Shown: piece after piece, positions 30,506-39,301 of the stretch | Layout: the number at the start of each line of letters is the position of its first letter | How positions within the stretch are numbered: the stretch's first letter is position 1 | Source: Geodermatophilus obscurus | Lineage (GTDB): Bacteria > Actinomycetota > Actinomycetes > Mycobacteriales > Geodermatophilaceae | Assembly (NCBI RefSeq): GCF_900115395.1 | Contig: NZ_FOWE01000001.1 | Location: 62,001-126,000, forward strand | Length of the DNA: 64,000 nt | Direction: 5' to 3' | Program-made: the position numbers and the translations under genes | The notes under the pieces: generated by a model | What the model saw: the letters and a program-made list of their open reading frames with translations, nothing else | Told to the model about the DNA's origin: nothing | The model's database searches: none

Positions 30506-31657
30506 TCACCGGGTGTAGGGCGCGCCCAGCGGGTCGACCGTCGGGTAGCTGTCGACCGAGGCGGCCAGGCGGTCGGCCGCCCAGTCGCCGTCGCCGAGCA
30601 GGTGGTCGATCGCGGTGAGCCGGCTGGTGTAGTGGCCGACGCTGTACTCCGCGGTGACCCCGATGCCGCCGTGCAGCTGGATGGCCTCCTTGCCGATGTG
30701 GCGGCCGGCGCGGCTGGTCTGCAGCCGCGCCCGGTCGCCCGCGACGACGACGTCGCCACCGGCGTCGGCCACCATGCTCGCCCACAGCGCGGTGCTGCGG
30801 GCCAGCTCCAGCGACACGTACATGTCGGCCGCCCGGAAGGTCAGCGCCTGGAACCGGTTGAGCGTGACGCCGAACTGCTTGCGCGTCTTGAGGTACTCCG
30901 ACGTCGTGCGCAGCGCGGTGTCCATCGCCCCGACCGCCTCGTTCGAGTAGGCGATCCGGGCCAGGGCCTGGGCGCGCTCGACGTCGGCGGCGCGGTCCGC
31001 GGTGCCCTCGCCGAGCAGCTCGGCCGGGGTGCCGTCGAAGGTCACGTTCGCGGCGCGGCCGCCGTCGTGGGTGCGGTAGCCGGTGCGGGTCAGCCCCGCG
31101 GCGTCGCCCTGCACGAGGAACAGCGCGGTGCCACCCCCGACCGCCGCGGACACGACCAGGACGTCGGCGCGGGCGCCGTTGGCGACCGGCTCCTTGACAC
31201 CGGTGAGCGTCCAGCCGTCGCCGGCCTGCGTCGCAGTGACCGCCGACGCCGAGGCGCTCCAGCGCGCGGCGGGCTCGGCGTGCGCGAAGGCGAGCACGCT
31301 CGTGCCCTCGGACAGCGGCCCGAGGACCGCGGTCCGCTGCGCGTCGGTGCCGACGGCGGCGACCAGGCCGCCGGCCAGCACCACGGCCTCGACGAAGGGC
31401 TCCGGCGCCAGGACCCGGCCCATCTCCTCGGCGACGACGCCGACCTCGATCGGGCCGGCGCCCATGCCGCCGTGCTCCTCGGCGAAGGGCAGGCCCAGCA
31501 CGCCCATCTCGGCCAGCTGCGTCCAGGTCTTCTCGTCGAAGCCCGGGTCGGTTCCGGCCACCTGACGGCGCCGCTCGCTGTCGGAGTAGGCGCGCTGCAG
31601 CAGGCCGCGCACGGCCTCCCGCAGGTCGTTCTGCTCGCTGTCGTAGGTGAAGTCCAC
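30506..31657 (-). CDS. Acyl-CoA dehydrogenase, second subunit of a pair
   Basis: A 383-residue flavoprotein with the acyl-CoA dehydrogenase fold: GLPFAEEHGGMGAGP in the N-terminal helical domain, a middle beta domain with LTGVKEPVANG, and the C-terminal QLHGGIGVTAEYSVGHYTSR. It starts at a GTG 7 bases after the stop of another acyl-CoA dehydrogenase gene. Such adjacent, dissimilar pairs form alpha2beta2 enzymes in steroid-side-chain and related degradation in actinobacteria (FadE26-27 and FadE28-29). Substrate not known here. It may need its partner for activity. Confidence 0.87.
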   Translation of the reverse strand: MDFTYDSEQNDLREAVRGLLQRAYSDSERRRQVAGTDPGFDEKTWTQLAEMGVLGLPFAEEHGGMGAGPIEVGVVAEEMGRVLAPEPFVEAVVLAGGLVAAVGTDAQRTAVLGPLSEGTSVLAFAHAEPAARWSASASAVTATQAGDGWTLTGVKEPVANGARADVLVVSAAVGGGTALFLVQGDAAGLTRTGYRTHDGGRAANVTFDGTPAELLGEGTADRAADVERAQALARIAYSNEAVGAMDTALRTTSEYLKTRKQFGVTLNRFQALTFRAADMYVSLELARSTALWASMVADAGGDVVVAGDRARLQTSRAGRHIGKEAIQLHGGIGVTAEYSVGHYTSRLTAIDHLLGDGDWAADRLAASVDSYPTVDPLGAPYTR

Positions 31658-31664
31658 TGCTAGC

Positions 31665-32840
31665 TCACAGCCCCAGGATCGTGCCGGCGATGATGGTCCG
31701 CTGGACCTCGTTGCTGCCCCCGTAGATGGAGACCTTGCGGTAGTTCAGGTACTCCGGCGTGGCCACCCGGGCCCAGTCGGGGACCTGCGAGCCGCCGTCG
31801 GCGAAGGAGGCCAGCGAGAGCGGGCCGGCCAGGTCGACGATCAGCTCGGTGGCCGCCTGCTGCAGCTCCGAGCCGCGGAGCTTGAGCACCGAGGACGCCG
31901 GGTGCGGCTTGCCGTCGGCGGAGTTGGCGACGACGCGCAGCGCGGTGAGCTCGAGCGCCATCAGCTCGTTCTCCAGCTCGGCGATGCGCGCGGTGGTGCG
32001 CGGGTCCTCCGACAGCGGGCGGCCGCCGGAGGAGATCTCCCGGGCGAACTCCTTGGCCTGCGCGATCAGCTTCTTGGTGGCGCCCACGCGGGCGATGCCC
32101 ACGCGCTCGTTGCCGAGCAGGAACTTGGCGTAGTCCCAGCCGCGGTTCTCCTCGCCGATGAGGTTCTCGGCCGGCACGCGGACGTCCTCGAAGAAGACCT
32201 CGTTGACCTCGTGGCCGCCGTCGATGAGCTGGATCGGGCGCAGGGTCACGCCGGGGGTGTCCATCGGGAAGACCAGCATCGAGATGCCGCGCTGCTTCTT
32301 CTCCGCCGTCGGGTCGGTGCGGACCAGGCAGAAGATCCAGTCGGCGTACTGGCCGAGCGTGGTCCACGTCTTCTGCCCGTTGACCACCCACTCGTCGCCG
32401 TCGCGGACGGCGGTGGTGCGCAGCGACGCGAGGTCGGAGCCGGCGTCGGGCTCCGAGAAGCCCTGGCACCACCAGATGTCGAGGGCGGCCGTCCTGGCCA
32501 GGAACCGCTCCTTCTGCTCCTGGTCGCCGAAGGCGGCGATGACCGGGCCGATCATGCTGGTGTTGAACGCGAGCGGCTCCGGCACGCTGGCCAGCTGCAT
32601 CTCCTCGCGCCAGATGTGGCGCTGCAGCGGCGTCCAGTCCTTGCCGCCCCACTCGACCGGCCAGTGCGGCACGGCCAGCCCGGCGGCGTTGAGCACCTGC
32701 TGGGCGTGGACGTACTGCTCGCGGGTCAGGTGCCGGCGTGCCGCGATCGTGTCGCGGATCTCCTGCGGCACCTGGGTGGTGAAGAAGGTGCGCATCTCAT
32801 CCCGGAAGGCCTCCATCTCCGGGGAAAGCTGCAACCGCAT
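31665..32840 (-). CDS. Acyl-CoA dehydrogenase, first subunit of a pair
   Basis: A 391-residue flavoenzyme of the acyl-CoA dehydrogenase family: AVPHWPVEWGGKDW, the flavin-contacting WWCQGFSEPDAGSD and WVVNGQKTWTT segments, and the C-terminal signature IYGGSNEVQRTIIA. The family oxidises acyl-CoAs to enoyl-CoAs, giving electrons to ETF. The ATG at 32840 has GGGAGAGAGG-like bases upstream; a longer reading to 32903 adds an Arg-rich stretch and is rejected. It is cotranscribed with the smaller dehydrogenase gene 7 bases downstream. Confidence 0.9.
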   Translation of the reverse strand: MRLQLSPEMEAFRDEMRTFFTTQVPQEIRDTIAARRHLTREQYVHAQQVLNAAGLAVPHWPVEWGGKDWTPLQRHIWREEMQLASVPEPLAFNTSMIGPVIAAFGDQEQKERFLARTAALDIWWCQGFSEPDAGSDLASLRTTAVRDGDEWVVNGQKTWTTLGQYADWIFCLVRTDPTAEKKQRGISMLVFPMDTPGVTLRPIQLIDGGHEVNEVFFEDVRVPAENLIGEENRGWDYAKFLLGNERVGIARVGATKKLIAQAKEFAREISSGGRPLSEDPRTTARIAELENELMALELTALRVVANSADGKPHPASSVLKLRGSELQQAATELIVDLAGPLSLASFADGGSQVPDWARVATPEYLNYRKVSIYGGSNEVQRTIIAGTILGL

Positions 32841-32972
32841 GGGACCTCTCTCCTGACAGCGCGCTGAGACGCCGTCTCGACGTGTTCCCCGACGATCCCA
32901 CACCGGTTACCGGGCAGTAAGTGCGGCTCTCGGGCGCGTCGCCCGCGGAGACCGGGCGGTGCGGACACGCGC

Positions 32973-33004
32973 CCCGGGCCCCGGGCGGCCGCCCGGGGCC
33001 CGGG
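32973..33004. terminator. Perfect 32-bp GC palindrome, probable terminator
   Basis: The 16-base arm CCCGGGCCCCGGGCGG (32973-32988) is followed at once by its exact reverse complement (32989-33004). It lies 18 bases beyond the stop of the DUF3616 gene (minus, ending at 33023) and upstream of the dehydrogenase operon promoter, so it probably stops transcription from the former. It has no spacer, so any hairpin must open a few central pairs, and no T run follows. Confidence 0.6.
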
Positions 33005-33022
33005 CGCCGCTGCCCACGCCGG

Positions 33023-34093
33023 TCAGGGCAGCCGCACCACGTCGGCCAGCACGCCGCCGTCGTCGGTGAGCCGATCCGGCGCGGGGCTGTCGTAGACGAC
33101 CAGGAGCCGGCCGTCCCCGGCCTCGCCGAGCAGACCGATGCCCTCGGCGTGGTCGTCGCCGTCCCCGAACGGCAGCGCCAGGTCGCGGGTCAGCAGGTCA
33201 CCGCGGACGACGGCCGGCTCCTCGCACACGGCGGCGCCGTGCCAGCGGTAGACGTACACCGGGCCGTCGAGGTCCATGGTCGGGCCGGCGAGCACGAGGA
33301 GGTCGTCGCCCTGCGGGCACAGGTCGCGCACGCCCAGGCCGGCCAGCCGCAGCACGTGCTTGCGGTAGCGGCGGCCGTCGGGGAACTTCCGCAGGCGCAG
33401 CCGGGCGGGGTCGCGCTCGTCGACCTCGGGCCGCAGCTCGAGCACGATCGCCCAGCCGCGCAGCACCGGACCGCGCAGGCCGAGGTAGACCCGCTCGCCG
33501 GTGACGGCGATGCCCTCGATGTCGAGGCCGTTGTCCTTGCTCGGGATGGGGAGGAAGGGGCCGAGGTGCTCGTCGTCGGCGAGCAGGTCGCGCAGGTCCT
33601 TGCCGCGGGTGCCGAACACGGCGGCGCTGTGGGTGCCGTCGTCCTTGACGAGGGTGGGCAGCCCGTCGACGTCGACCACCGGGATGCGGGCGATGACCTG
33701 CCGGCGCGGCTGGCCGGTGACCTTGGCCAGCCGGCGCAGGGCCTGGTCGCCGTCGTGCTCGTCGCGGATCCGGCGGCGGCGCAGGCTGTGCGAGCCGACC
33801 GCCCACACCGCGCCGTCGTGGCGGGCGATGCCCTCGATGTCGGCCTCCTCCTCGACGTCCGGGCCGGTGCCGCCGGGCAGGGGCACGAGGTCGGCGAGGG
33901 AGAAGGTGGTCTGGTCGCCGTAGCAGGTGGGGTCGGCGGGGTCGTCGGCGACGAGCCGCTCGATGGTGGCGGTCTCGTCGCCGGCGACCCACAGCACCGG
34001 CCCGTCGCTGCGGACGGCCGAGAGGTTGGTGTGGGTCAGGGCCTCCCGCGAGGCCGAGCCGAAGCGGAGGGTCACGGTGCGCTCGGTGGTCAC
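33023..34093 (-). CDS. DUF3616 domain-containing protein
   Basis: A 356-residue soluble protein with beta-propeller-like repeats: LSAVRSDGPVLWVAGDE, EADIEGIARHDGAVWAVGSH, DIEGIAVTGERVYLGLRGP and GDDHAEGIGLLGEAGDGRLL each combine an acidic patch, EGI and a following strand. This pattern is the DUF3616 family, of unknown function, related to esterase-like phytase propellers. It has no signal peptide. The GTG at 34093 is the likely start. A strong palindrome follows the gene. Confidence 0.8.
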   Translation of the reverse strand: MTTERTVTLRFGSASREALTHTNLSAVRSDGPVLWVAGDETATIERLVADDPADPTCYGDQTTFSLADLVPLPGGTGPDVEEEADIEGIARHDGAVWAVGSHSLRRRRIRDEHDGDQALRRLAKVTGQPRRQVIARIPVVDVDGLPTLVKDDGTHSAAVFGTRGKDLRDLLADDEHLGPFLPIPSKDNGLDIEGIAVTGERVYLGLRGPVLRGWAIVLELRPEVDERDPARLRLRKFPDGRRYRKHVLRLAGLGVRDLCPQGDDLLVLAGPTMDLDGPVYVYRWHGAAVCEEPAVVRGDLLTRDLALPFGDGDDHAEGIGLLGEAGDGRLLVVYDSPAPDRLTDDGGVLADVVRLP

Positions 34094-34156
34094 GGCCGGG
34101 CACTGTGGCACGGTCCGGCGCTGTCCGGGGCGGTCCTGTGCGTCGTACCGTGCGGC

Positions 34157-34579
34157 ATGGATCTCGTCTGTCCCAAGTGCCAGGGCGTCATGCGCACCTA
34201 CGAGCGCAACGGCGTGCACGTCGACCAGTGCACCGAGTGCCGGGGCATCTTCCTCGACCGCGGCGAGCTCGAGCGGCTGGTCGACGCCGAGAACTCCTGG
34301 CACGGCGCGGCCGCCGGCGCCCCGCAGGGCCGGCCCGCCCAGCAGCCGCCGCAGCACGGGGCGCCGCAGCAGTACGGGACGCCGCAGCACGGGGGGCCAC
34401 CGCACGGGGGGCCACAGCACGGGGCGCAGTACCCGGCCGCCGCCGGAGGTGCGGGGCTCGGCGCCGTGGTCAACGAGGTGCTCGGGGCGGTGAGCCGCGG
34501 GTCCTCCCACGGGTCCTCGCACGGCTCCTACGGCCACAAGAGGCGCAAGGAGTCCTTCCTGTCCGACCTCTTCGGCTGA
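34157..34579 (+). CDS. TFIIB-type zinc-ribbon protein with low-complexity tail
   Basis: A 140-residue protein. Cys5, Cys8, Cys25 and Cys28 in VCPKCQG and DQCTECRGIFLDRGELERL form a zf-TFIIB ribbon, common in small bacterial proteins of unknown role. A Gln/His/Gly/Pro-rich region (about residues 55-100, QHGAP, QHGGP repeats) follows, then a short helix and a basic HGSYGHKRRKESFLSDLF end. TACCGT lies 5 bases before the ATG, so the mRNA may be leaderless. A copy of the dispersed two-stem element follows the stop. Confidence 0.82.
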   Translation: MDLVCPKCQGVMRTYERNGVHVDQCTECRGIFLDRGELERLVDAENSWHGAAAGAPQGRPAQQPPQHGAPQQYGTPQHGGPPHGGPQHGAQYPAAAGGAGLGAVVNEVLGAVSRGSSHGSSHGSYGHKRRKESFLSDLFG

Positions 34580-34580
34580 T

Positions 34581-34649
34581 GAGGGACCCTGCTGCCCCCC
34601 ACCGCTCGCAGGCTCGCGGCGGGCCCCTGCAGCAGGGCCGTTCCAGCAC
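34581..34649 (+). repeat. Dispersed two-stem element, copy 2
   Basis: Begins two bases after the TGA of the zinc-ribbon gene. Outer stem CCCTGCTGC (34587-34595) pairs exactly with GCAGCAGGG (34629-34637); inner stem CCCACCGC / GCGGCGGG encloses TCGCAGGCTC. Compared with copy 1 the outer stem changes at several positions on both arms so pairing is kept. GGGCCCCTGCA is at 34621-34631 and CCAGCA follows. Confidence 0.75.
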
Positions 34650-34681
34650 GTCACCGAGCCGGCGGCGGTAGCGTCCCGGCC

Positions 34682-35629
34682 GTGGCGGGGCGGGAGCTGG
34701 TCGTGCTCGGCACCGCGAGCCAGGCGCCCACCCGCACCCGCAACCACAACGGCTACCTGCTGCGCTGGGACGGCCGCGGCTTCCTCTTCGACCCCGGCGA
34801 GGGCACCCAGCGGCAGATGCTGCTCGCGGGGGTCCCGAGCAGCGCGGTGCACCGGGTCCTGCTCAGCCACTTCCACGGCGACCACTGCCTGGGCCTGCCC
34901 GGCGTCGTCCAGCGGATGTCGCTCGACGGGGTGGCCCACCCGGTGGTCGCCCACTACCCGGCCTCGGGGCAGGTCTTCTTCGACCGGCTGCGGCACGCGT
35001 CGGTCTTCGCCGACCGGGCCGACATCAGGGAGGAGCCGGTGCACGCCGACGGCGTCCTGGCGCAGGACCCGGCCGGGACGATCGAGGCGCGCCGGCTCGA
35101 GCACCCGGTGCCGTCCTTCGGTTACCGCCTCGTCGAGCCCGACGGCCGCCGGATGCTGCCCGACCGGCTGGCCGCCGCCGGGGTGAGCGGTCCCGACGTC
35201 GGCCGGCTGCAGCGCGAGGGCGCGCTGCGGGTGGGGGAGGCGACGGTGCGCCTGGAGGACGTCAGCGAGCCGCGCCGCGGGCAGCGGTTCGCCTTCGTCA
35301 TGGACACCCGGATGTGCCTCAACGTCGCGGCGCTGGCCGAGGGCGCCGACCTGCTGGTGATCGAGTCGACGTTCCTCGCCGAGGACGAGGCCCTCGCGCG
35401 GCGGTACGGCCACCTGACCGCCCGGCAGGCGGCGCGGGTGGCGGCCGGCGCGGGGGTGCGGCGGCTGGTGCTCACCCACTTCTCCCAGCGCTACCCCGAG
35501 CCGCGCCGGTTCGAGGACGAGGCGGGCGCCGAGTTCGGCGGCGACCTCGTCGTCGCCGCCGACCTGCAGCGGGTGGCCGTCCCCGCCCGCGGAGAGGTCC
35601 CGGCGGGTGACGGCCGCCCGTCGGGGTAG
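34682..35629 (+). CDS. rnz: Ribonuclease Z (tRNA 3' endonuclease), MBL fold
   Basis: A 315-residue metallo-beta-lactamase-fold nuclease. The zinc motif HFHGDH is at residues 63-68 after the strand VLLSHF; FVMDTRM supplies the later Asp ligand and [10 protein letters not shown] the C-terminal His. The length is normal for the short form of RNase Z, which removes 3' trailers of tRNA precursors. In actinobacteria some homologues act as arylsulfatase-like hydrolases, so the role is probable rather than certain. The GTG start lies 7 bases after TAGCGT. Confidence 0.88.
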   Translation: MAGRELVVLGTASQAPTRTRNHNGYLLRWDGRGFLFDPGEGTQRQMLLAGVPSSAVHRVLLSHFHGDHCLGLPGVVQRMSLDGVAHPVVAHYPASGQVFFDRLRHASVFADRADIREEPVHADGVLAQDPAGTIEARRLEHPVPSFGYRLVEPDGRRMLPDRLAAAGVSGPDVGRLQREGALRVGEATVRLEDVSEPRRGQRFAFVMDTRMCLNVAALAEGADLLVIESTFLAEDEALARRYGHLTARQAARVAAGAGVRRLVLTHFSQRYPEPRRFEDEAGAEFGGDLVVAADLQRVAVPARGEVPAGDGRPSG

Positions 35630-35664
35630 CCCGCCCAGGACGCCCCATCCGAGGAGGACCGCCG

Positions 35665-37155
35665 ATGCCCCGGCTCGACGCGACGACGCTGCCCGGCCTG
35701 AGCCCGTCGGTGTGGACCCCGCGCTACGACCGGTCGGCGGTGACGGCCGGCATCGTGCACCTCGGCGTCGGCGGCTTCCACCGGTCCCACCAGGCGATGT
35801 ACGTCGACCGGCTGCTGGAGTCGGGGCAGGCCCAGGACTGGGGGATCTGCGGGGTCGGCGTGCTGCCGTCGGACCGCCGCATGGCCGAGGTCATGGCGGC
35901 GCAGGACTGCCTGTACACGCTGCTGGTGCGCCACCCCGACGGCTACCTGGACGCGCGGGTGGTCGGCTCGATCGTGGAGTACCTCCTCGCGCCCGACGAC
36001 CCCGAGGCGGTGGTCGAGCGGATGGCGGCACCCGGCATCCGGATGGTGTCGCTGACGGTGACCGAGGGCGGGTACAACACCTCGCCGGTCACCGGCGCCT
36101 TCGACACCGAGGCGCCCGCCGTGCTCGCCGACCTGCAGCCGGGCGCCGCGCTGCGGACGACGTTCGGCCTGGTCACCGAGGCGCTGGTGCGGCGGCGGGA
36201 GCGCGGGCTGGCGCCCTTCGCCGTCGTCTCCTGCGACAACATCCCCGGCAACGGGCACCTCGCGCGCGAGGCCTTCGCCGCCTTCGCCGCGCTGCGCGAC
36301 CCCGCCCTGGGGGAGTGGGTGGCGGCCGAGGTGCCGTTCCCGAACTCCATGGTCGACCGGATCACGCCGGCGACCACCGACGCCGACCGGGTCCAGCTCC
36401 GGCAGCTCACCGGCATCGAGGACGACTGGCCGGTGGTCTGCGAGCCGTGGACGCAGTGGGTGCTCGAGGACGCCTTCCCCGGCGGGCGCCCGCCGCTGGA
36501 GGACGTCGGGGTGCAGCTCGTGGCCGACGTCGCCCCCTACGAGCTGATGAAGCTGCGGCTGCTCAACGCCGGCCACCAAGTGCTCGGCCACCTGGGCCGC
36601 CTCGCCGGCCACGAGTACGTGCACCAGGCCTGCCAGGACCCGCTGTTCCGCGAGTTCCTGCTCGGCTACCTCGACGAGGAGGCCACCCCCACCCTCGCGC
36701 CGGTGCCCGGCATCGACCTGCGCCGGTACAAGTCCGACCTGGTGGGCCGGTTCGCCAACCCCGCCATCCGCGACACCCTCGCCCGCATCTGCGAGAACGC
36801 CTCCGACCGCATCCCGCAGTTCCTCCTCCCGGTGCTGCGCGCCGACCTCGCCGCGGGGCGGCCGGTCCACCGGTCGGTCGCCGTCCTCGCCGGCTGGGCC
36901 CGCACGGCCGAGGGCTCCGACGACGAGGGGCGGCCGCTGGAGGTCTCCGACCCGCGCCGCGACGCGCTGGTCGCCCGCGCCCGCGACGCCGACCCGCTGG
37001 CGTTCCTCCGCGAGCGCGACGTGTTCGGGGACCTCGCCGACGACCCCCGGGTGGCCGCAGCGTTCACCGCGACGCTGGCCTCGCTGCGGGAGCGGGGGGC
37101 CCGGGCGACGGTGGAGGACGTCGTCCGCGGCCGCCCGGCGCGCGCGGCCGGGTAG
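35665..37155 (+). CDS. Mannitol dehydrogenase family protein
   Basis: A 496-residue NAD(P)-dependent polyol dehydrogenase of the long-chain mannitol/fructuronate family. The N-terminal nucleotide-binding region is IVHLGVGGFHRSHQA; the C-terminal domain has the catalytic pattern MKLRLLNAGHQVLGHLG (Lys, Asn, His). Members oxidise mannitol to fructose or reduce hexuronates (UxaB/UxuB); the substrate here is not fixed, and there are no neighbouring sugar transporters. GAGGAGGACC precedes the ATG well. The following gene starts 5 bases after its stop. Confidence 0.87.
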   Translation: MPRLDATTLPGLSPSVWTPRYDRSAVTAGIVHLGVGGFHRSHQAMYVDRLLESGQAQDWGICGVGVLPSDRRMAEVMAAQDCLYTLLVRHPDGYLDARVVGSIVEYLLAPDDPEAVVERMAAPGIRMVSLTVTEGGYNTSPVTGAFDTEAPAVLADLQPGAALRTTFGLVTEALVRRRERGLAPFAVVSCDNIPGNGHLAREAFAAFAALRDPALGEWVAAEVPFPNSMVDRITPATTDADRVQLRQLTGIEDDWPVVCEPWTQWVLEDAFPGGRPPLEDVGVQLVADVAPYELMKLRLLNAGHQVLGHLGRLAGHEYVHQACQDPLFREFLLGYLDEEATPTLAPVPGIDLRRYKSDLVGRFANPAIRDTLARICENASDRIPQFLLPVLRADLAAGRPVHRSVAVLAGWARTAEGSDDEGRPLEVSDPRRDALVARARDADPLAFLRERDVFGDLADDPRVAAAFTATLASLRERGARATVEDVVRGRPARAAG

Positions 37156-37159
37156 CCCG

Positions 37160-38002
37160 GTGGTCGGCGGGGGAGGCTACGAGCCCGACTGGTTCGGCCT
37201 GCTGGGCCGCGAGGTGCTGCGCGAGCGGCGGGCGGCGCTGATCGCCGAGGCCTGCGCCTGGAGCGTGGGCCTCTCCGACCGGCCGCACCACCTGCGGCTG
37301 CGCGGCCGGCTGGTGGCGACCGGCTCCACCATCGGCCACCGCGCCGCGCTCGGCCAGCCGCTGTCGGGCGAGGAGGACGGCCGCATCGAGCTCGGCGACG
37401 CCCGGCCCGGCAGCTTCCAGGACGCGCTCAACGCCGTCGACGCCGACGGCACGGTGTGGGCCGACCGGTTCGACCGCGAGGTGATCGAGCCGTTCGTGCA
37501 CGAGACCTGCGTTCTCGCCGCCGAGCGCGCCCGCCCCACGCGGCCGGGGCGCTGGGCCGAGCTGCTCGACGAGCTCGGCGAGGACCCCGACGACGCCGAC
37601 CCGGGGGACGTCGTCCGCGCGGGGGAGTGGGAGGAGCCGCTGCGCACCGAGGCCGAGCACCTGGTGCTGGCCGCCCTGGGCCGGGCGCCGCTGCTGGAGG
37701 TCGAGTCCGAGGGGCTGCCGCTGTCGCTGGTCCGCGCCGCCGAGGCCACCGCCCGGGCCGCGGCCGCGCCACCACCGGCGCCGGAACGGGACGAGGACCT
37801 CTCCGCCGCGCTGTTCCTCGCGCTGGCCGCCGTCCGGGAGGCCGGCCTGCCCACCCCGGTGCCGCCGGACGACGCCGGCCGGCTGCTCGCCGCGCTGCTG
37901 GAGCAGGGGCTCGAGCCGGAGGAGGTCACCGGCGTCCTGTCACACCTGCGGCTCGCACCCGGCACGGCCGACCGCGTCGCCGCGCTGCTCCACGCCGACT
38001 GA
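37160..38002 (+). CDS. Unknown protein coupled to the mannitol-type dehydrogenase gene
   Basis: A 280-residue soluble protein, acidic, starting at a GTG 5 bases after the dehydrogenase stop, so probably coexpressed. N-terminus YEPDWFGLLGREVLRERRAA is helical; the middle has many Asp/Glu and a DDADPGDV stretch; the C-terminal 80 residues are predominantly helical (AALFLALAAVREAGLP). I see no catalytic motif or metal site and recognise no family. It has neither signal peptide nor membrane segments. Confidence 0.6.
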   Translation: MVGGGGYEPDWFGLLGREVLRERRAALIAEACAWSVGLSDRPHHLRLRGRLVATGSTIGHRAALGQPLSGEEDGRIELGDARPGSFQDALNAVDADGTVWADRFDREVIEPFVHETCVLAAERARPTRPGRWAELLDELGEDPDDADPGDVVRAGEWEEPLRTEAEHLVLAALGRAPLLEVESEGLPLSLVRAAEATARAAAAPPPAPERDEDLSAALFLALAAVREAGLPTPVPPDDAGRLLAALLEQGLEPEEVTGVLSHLRLAPGTADRVAALLHAD

Positions 38003-38074
38003 GCAGTTCCGGTCGCCTACACGCGCGGACGCGCCGGTGCGGACGGCAGCAACTGCGCAGTCGGCTGCGCTGCT

Positions 38075-39241
38075 TCAGTAAGGCAGACCGGTGTAGTTCT
38101 CCGCCAGCTCGCGGGCGGCGGTCTCGCTCTGGCACACCCGGCGCAGCTGGGACAGCTGCAGCTCGGCGTCGAAGGGGTCGCCGGTGGTGTGCAGCATCGA
38201 GGTCATCCACCAGGAGAAGTGGGTGGCCCGCCAGACCCGCCGCAGCGCGGTGTCGGAGTAGGCGTCGACGAGGTCGGTCTCCTTCTCCTGGAGCAGCCGC
38301 ACCAGCGCGCGGGACAGCAGGACGACGTCGGCGACGGCGAGGTTGAGGCCCTTGGCGCCGGTGGGCGGCACGATGTGCGCGGCGTCGCCGGCGAGGAAGA
38401 GCCGGCCGCGGCGCATGGGTGCGCTGACGAAGGAGCGCATCGGCAGGATCGACTTCTCGGTGACCGTCCCCGTGCTGATCTCCCAGCCCTCGTGCGCGAA
38501 CCGGGTGGCCAGGCCCGCCCAGATGCGGTCGTCGGACCAGTCCTCGATCCGCTCCGCCGGGTCGACCTGCAGGTACAGCCGCGACACCGACGGCGAGCGC
38601 ATGGAGTACAGCGCGAACCCGTCGGGGTGCCAGGCGTAGACGAGCTCGTCGGTGGCCGGGGCGGCGTCGGCCAGGATGCCCAGCCAGGCGTAGGGGTAGG
38701 TGCGCTCCCACAGCCGCTGCGTCGTGCCCTCGGCGACCACGGCCCGCGACGGGCCGTGGAACCCGTCGGTGCCGGCGACGACGTCGCACTCGAGGACCTG
38801 CGGGGTGCCGTCGGCGTCGGTGAAGCGGACCCGCGGGCTGTCGGTGTCGACGTCCTCGATTGCGACGTCGGAGACGTCGAAGTGCAGCGGCGGGCCGCCG
38901 TCGAGCTGGGCGGCGACGAGGTCCTTGACCACCTCGGTCTGCCCGTAGACCCACACCCGCCGGCCGCACAGCGACGGGAAGTCGAGCTGGTGCCGCACGC
39001 CCGGGTACTGCAGGTACACGCCGCGGTGCTCCAGGCCCTCGCGGTGCAGCCGGTCGCCCAGGCCCGCCTCGCCGAGCACGTCGACGGTGTTCTGCTCGAG
39101 GATCCCGGCGCGGACGCGGGCCTCCACGTACTCCCGCGAGCGGTTCTCCACCACCACCGAGTCGATGCCCTGCAGCGTCAGCAGCCGCGACAGCAGCAGG
39201 CCGGCCGGGCCGGCGCCGATGATCCCCACCTGGGTGCGCAT
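38075..39241 (-). CDS. pobA: 4-hydroxybenzoate 3-monooxygenase
   Basis: A 388-residue FAD enzyme (the family is about 390) that hydroxylates 4-hydroxybenzoate to protocatechuate with NAD(P)H and O2. The N-terminal GIIGAGPAGLLLSRL binds FAD; GTDGFHGPSR is the DG motif, and FLAGDAAHIVPPTGAKGLN the GD motif. RAGILEQNTVDVL matches the p-hydroxybenzoate hydroxylase group. It supplies the pca operon 6 kb away. The upstream IclR-type gene and the site at 39287-39301 suggest regulated expression. CACACT lies 7 bases before the ATG, a possible leaderless start. Confidence 0.95.
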   Translation of the reverse strand: MRTQVGIIGAGPAGLLLSRLLTLQGIDSVVVENRSREYVEARVRAGILEQNTVDVLGEAGLGDRLHREGLEHRGVYLQYPGVRHQLDFPSLCGRRVWVYGQTEVVKDLVAAQLDGGPPLHFDVSDVAIEDVDTDSPRVRFTDADGTPQVLECDVVAGTDGFHGPSRAVVAEGTTQRLWERTYPYAWLGILADAAPATDELVYAWHPDGFALYSMRSPSVSRLYLQVDPAERIEDWSDDRIWAGLATRFAHEGWEISTGTVTEKSILPMRSFVSAPMRRGRLFLAGDAAHIVPPTGAKGLNLAVADVVLLSRALVRLLQEKETDLVDAYSDTALRRVWRATHFSWWMTSMLHTTGDPFDAELQLSQLRRVCQSETAARELAENYTGLPY

Positions 39242-39286
39242 GGCGCCGAGTGTGACCCCGGCTACCCGCGGCTGGACACCGGTGCG

Positions 39287-39301
39287 TCCCGCTCAGCGGA
39301 A
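39287..39301. promoter_or_regulatory. IclR-type operator upstream of pobA (site B)
   Basis: Read toward pobA it is TTCCGC-TGA-GCGGGA. It lies 45 bases upstream of the pobA start, about -46 to -60 from the inferred transcript start, and overlaps the stop codon of the regulator gene. It matches sites at 45578-45592 (pcaH) and 40081-40095 (regulator) in 13-14 of the 15 positions including the fixed arms, and the spacing to pobA is one base different from the spacing at pcaH. Confidence 0.65.

Noticed and set aside
34340..34435. Short tandem-like repeats (CAGCACGGG-type units)
   Set aside because: Not a CRISPR or VNTR: they are in frame within the zinc-ribbon protein and encode its Gln/His/Gly/Pro tail; units are unequal and there are no spacers.
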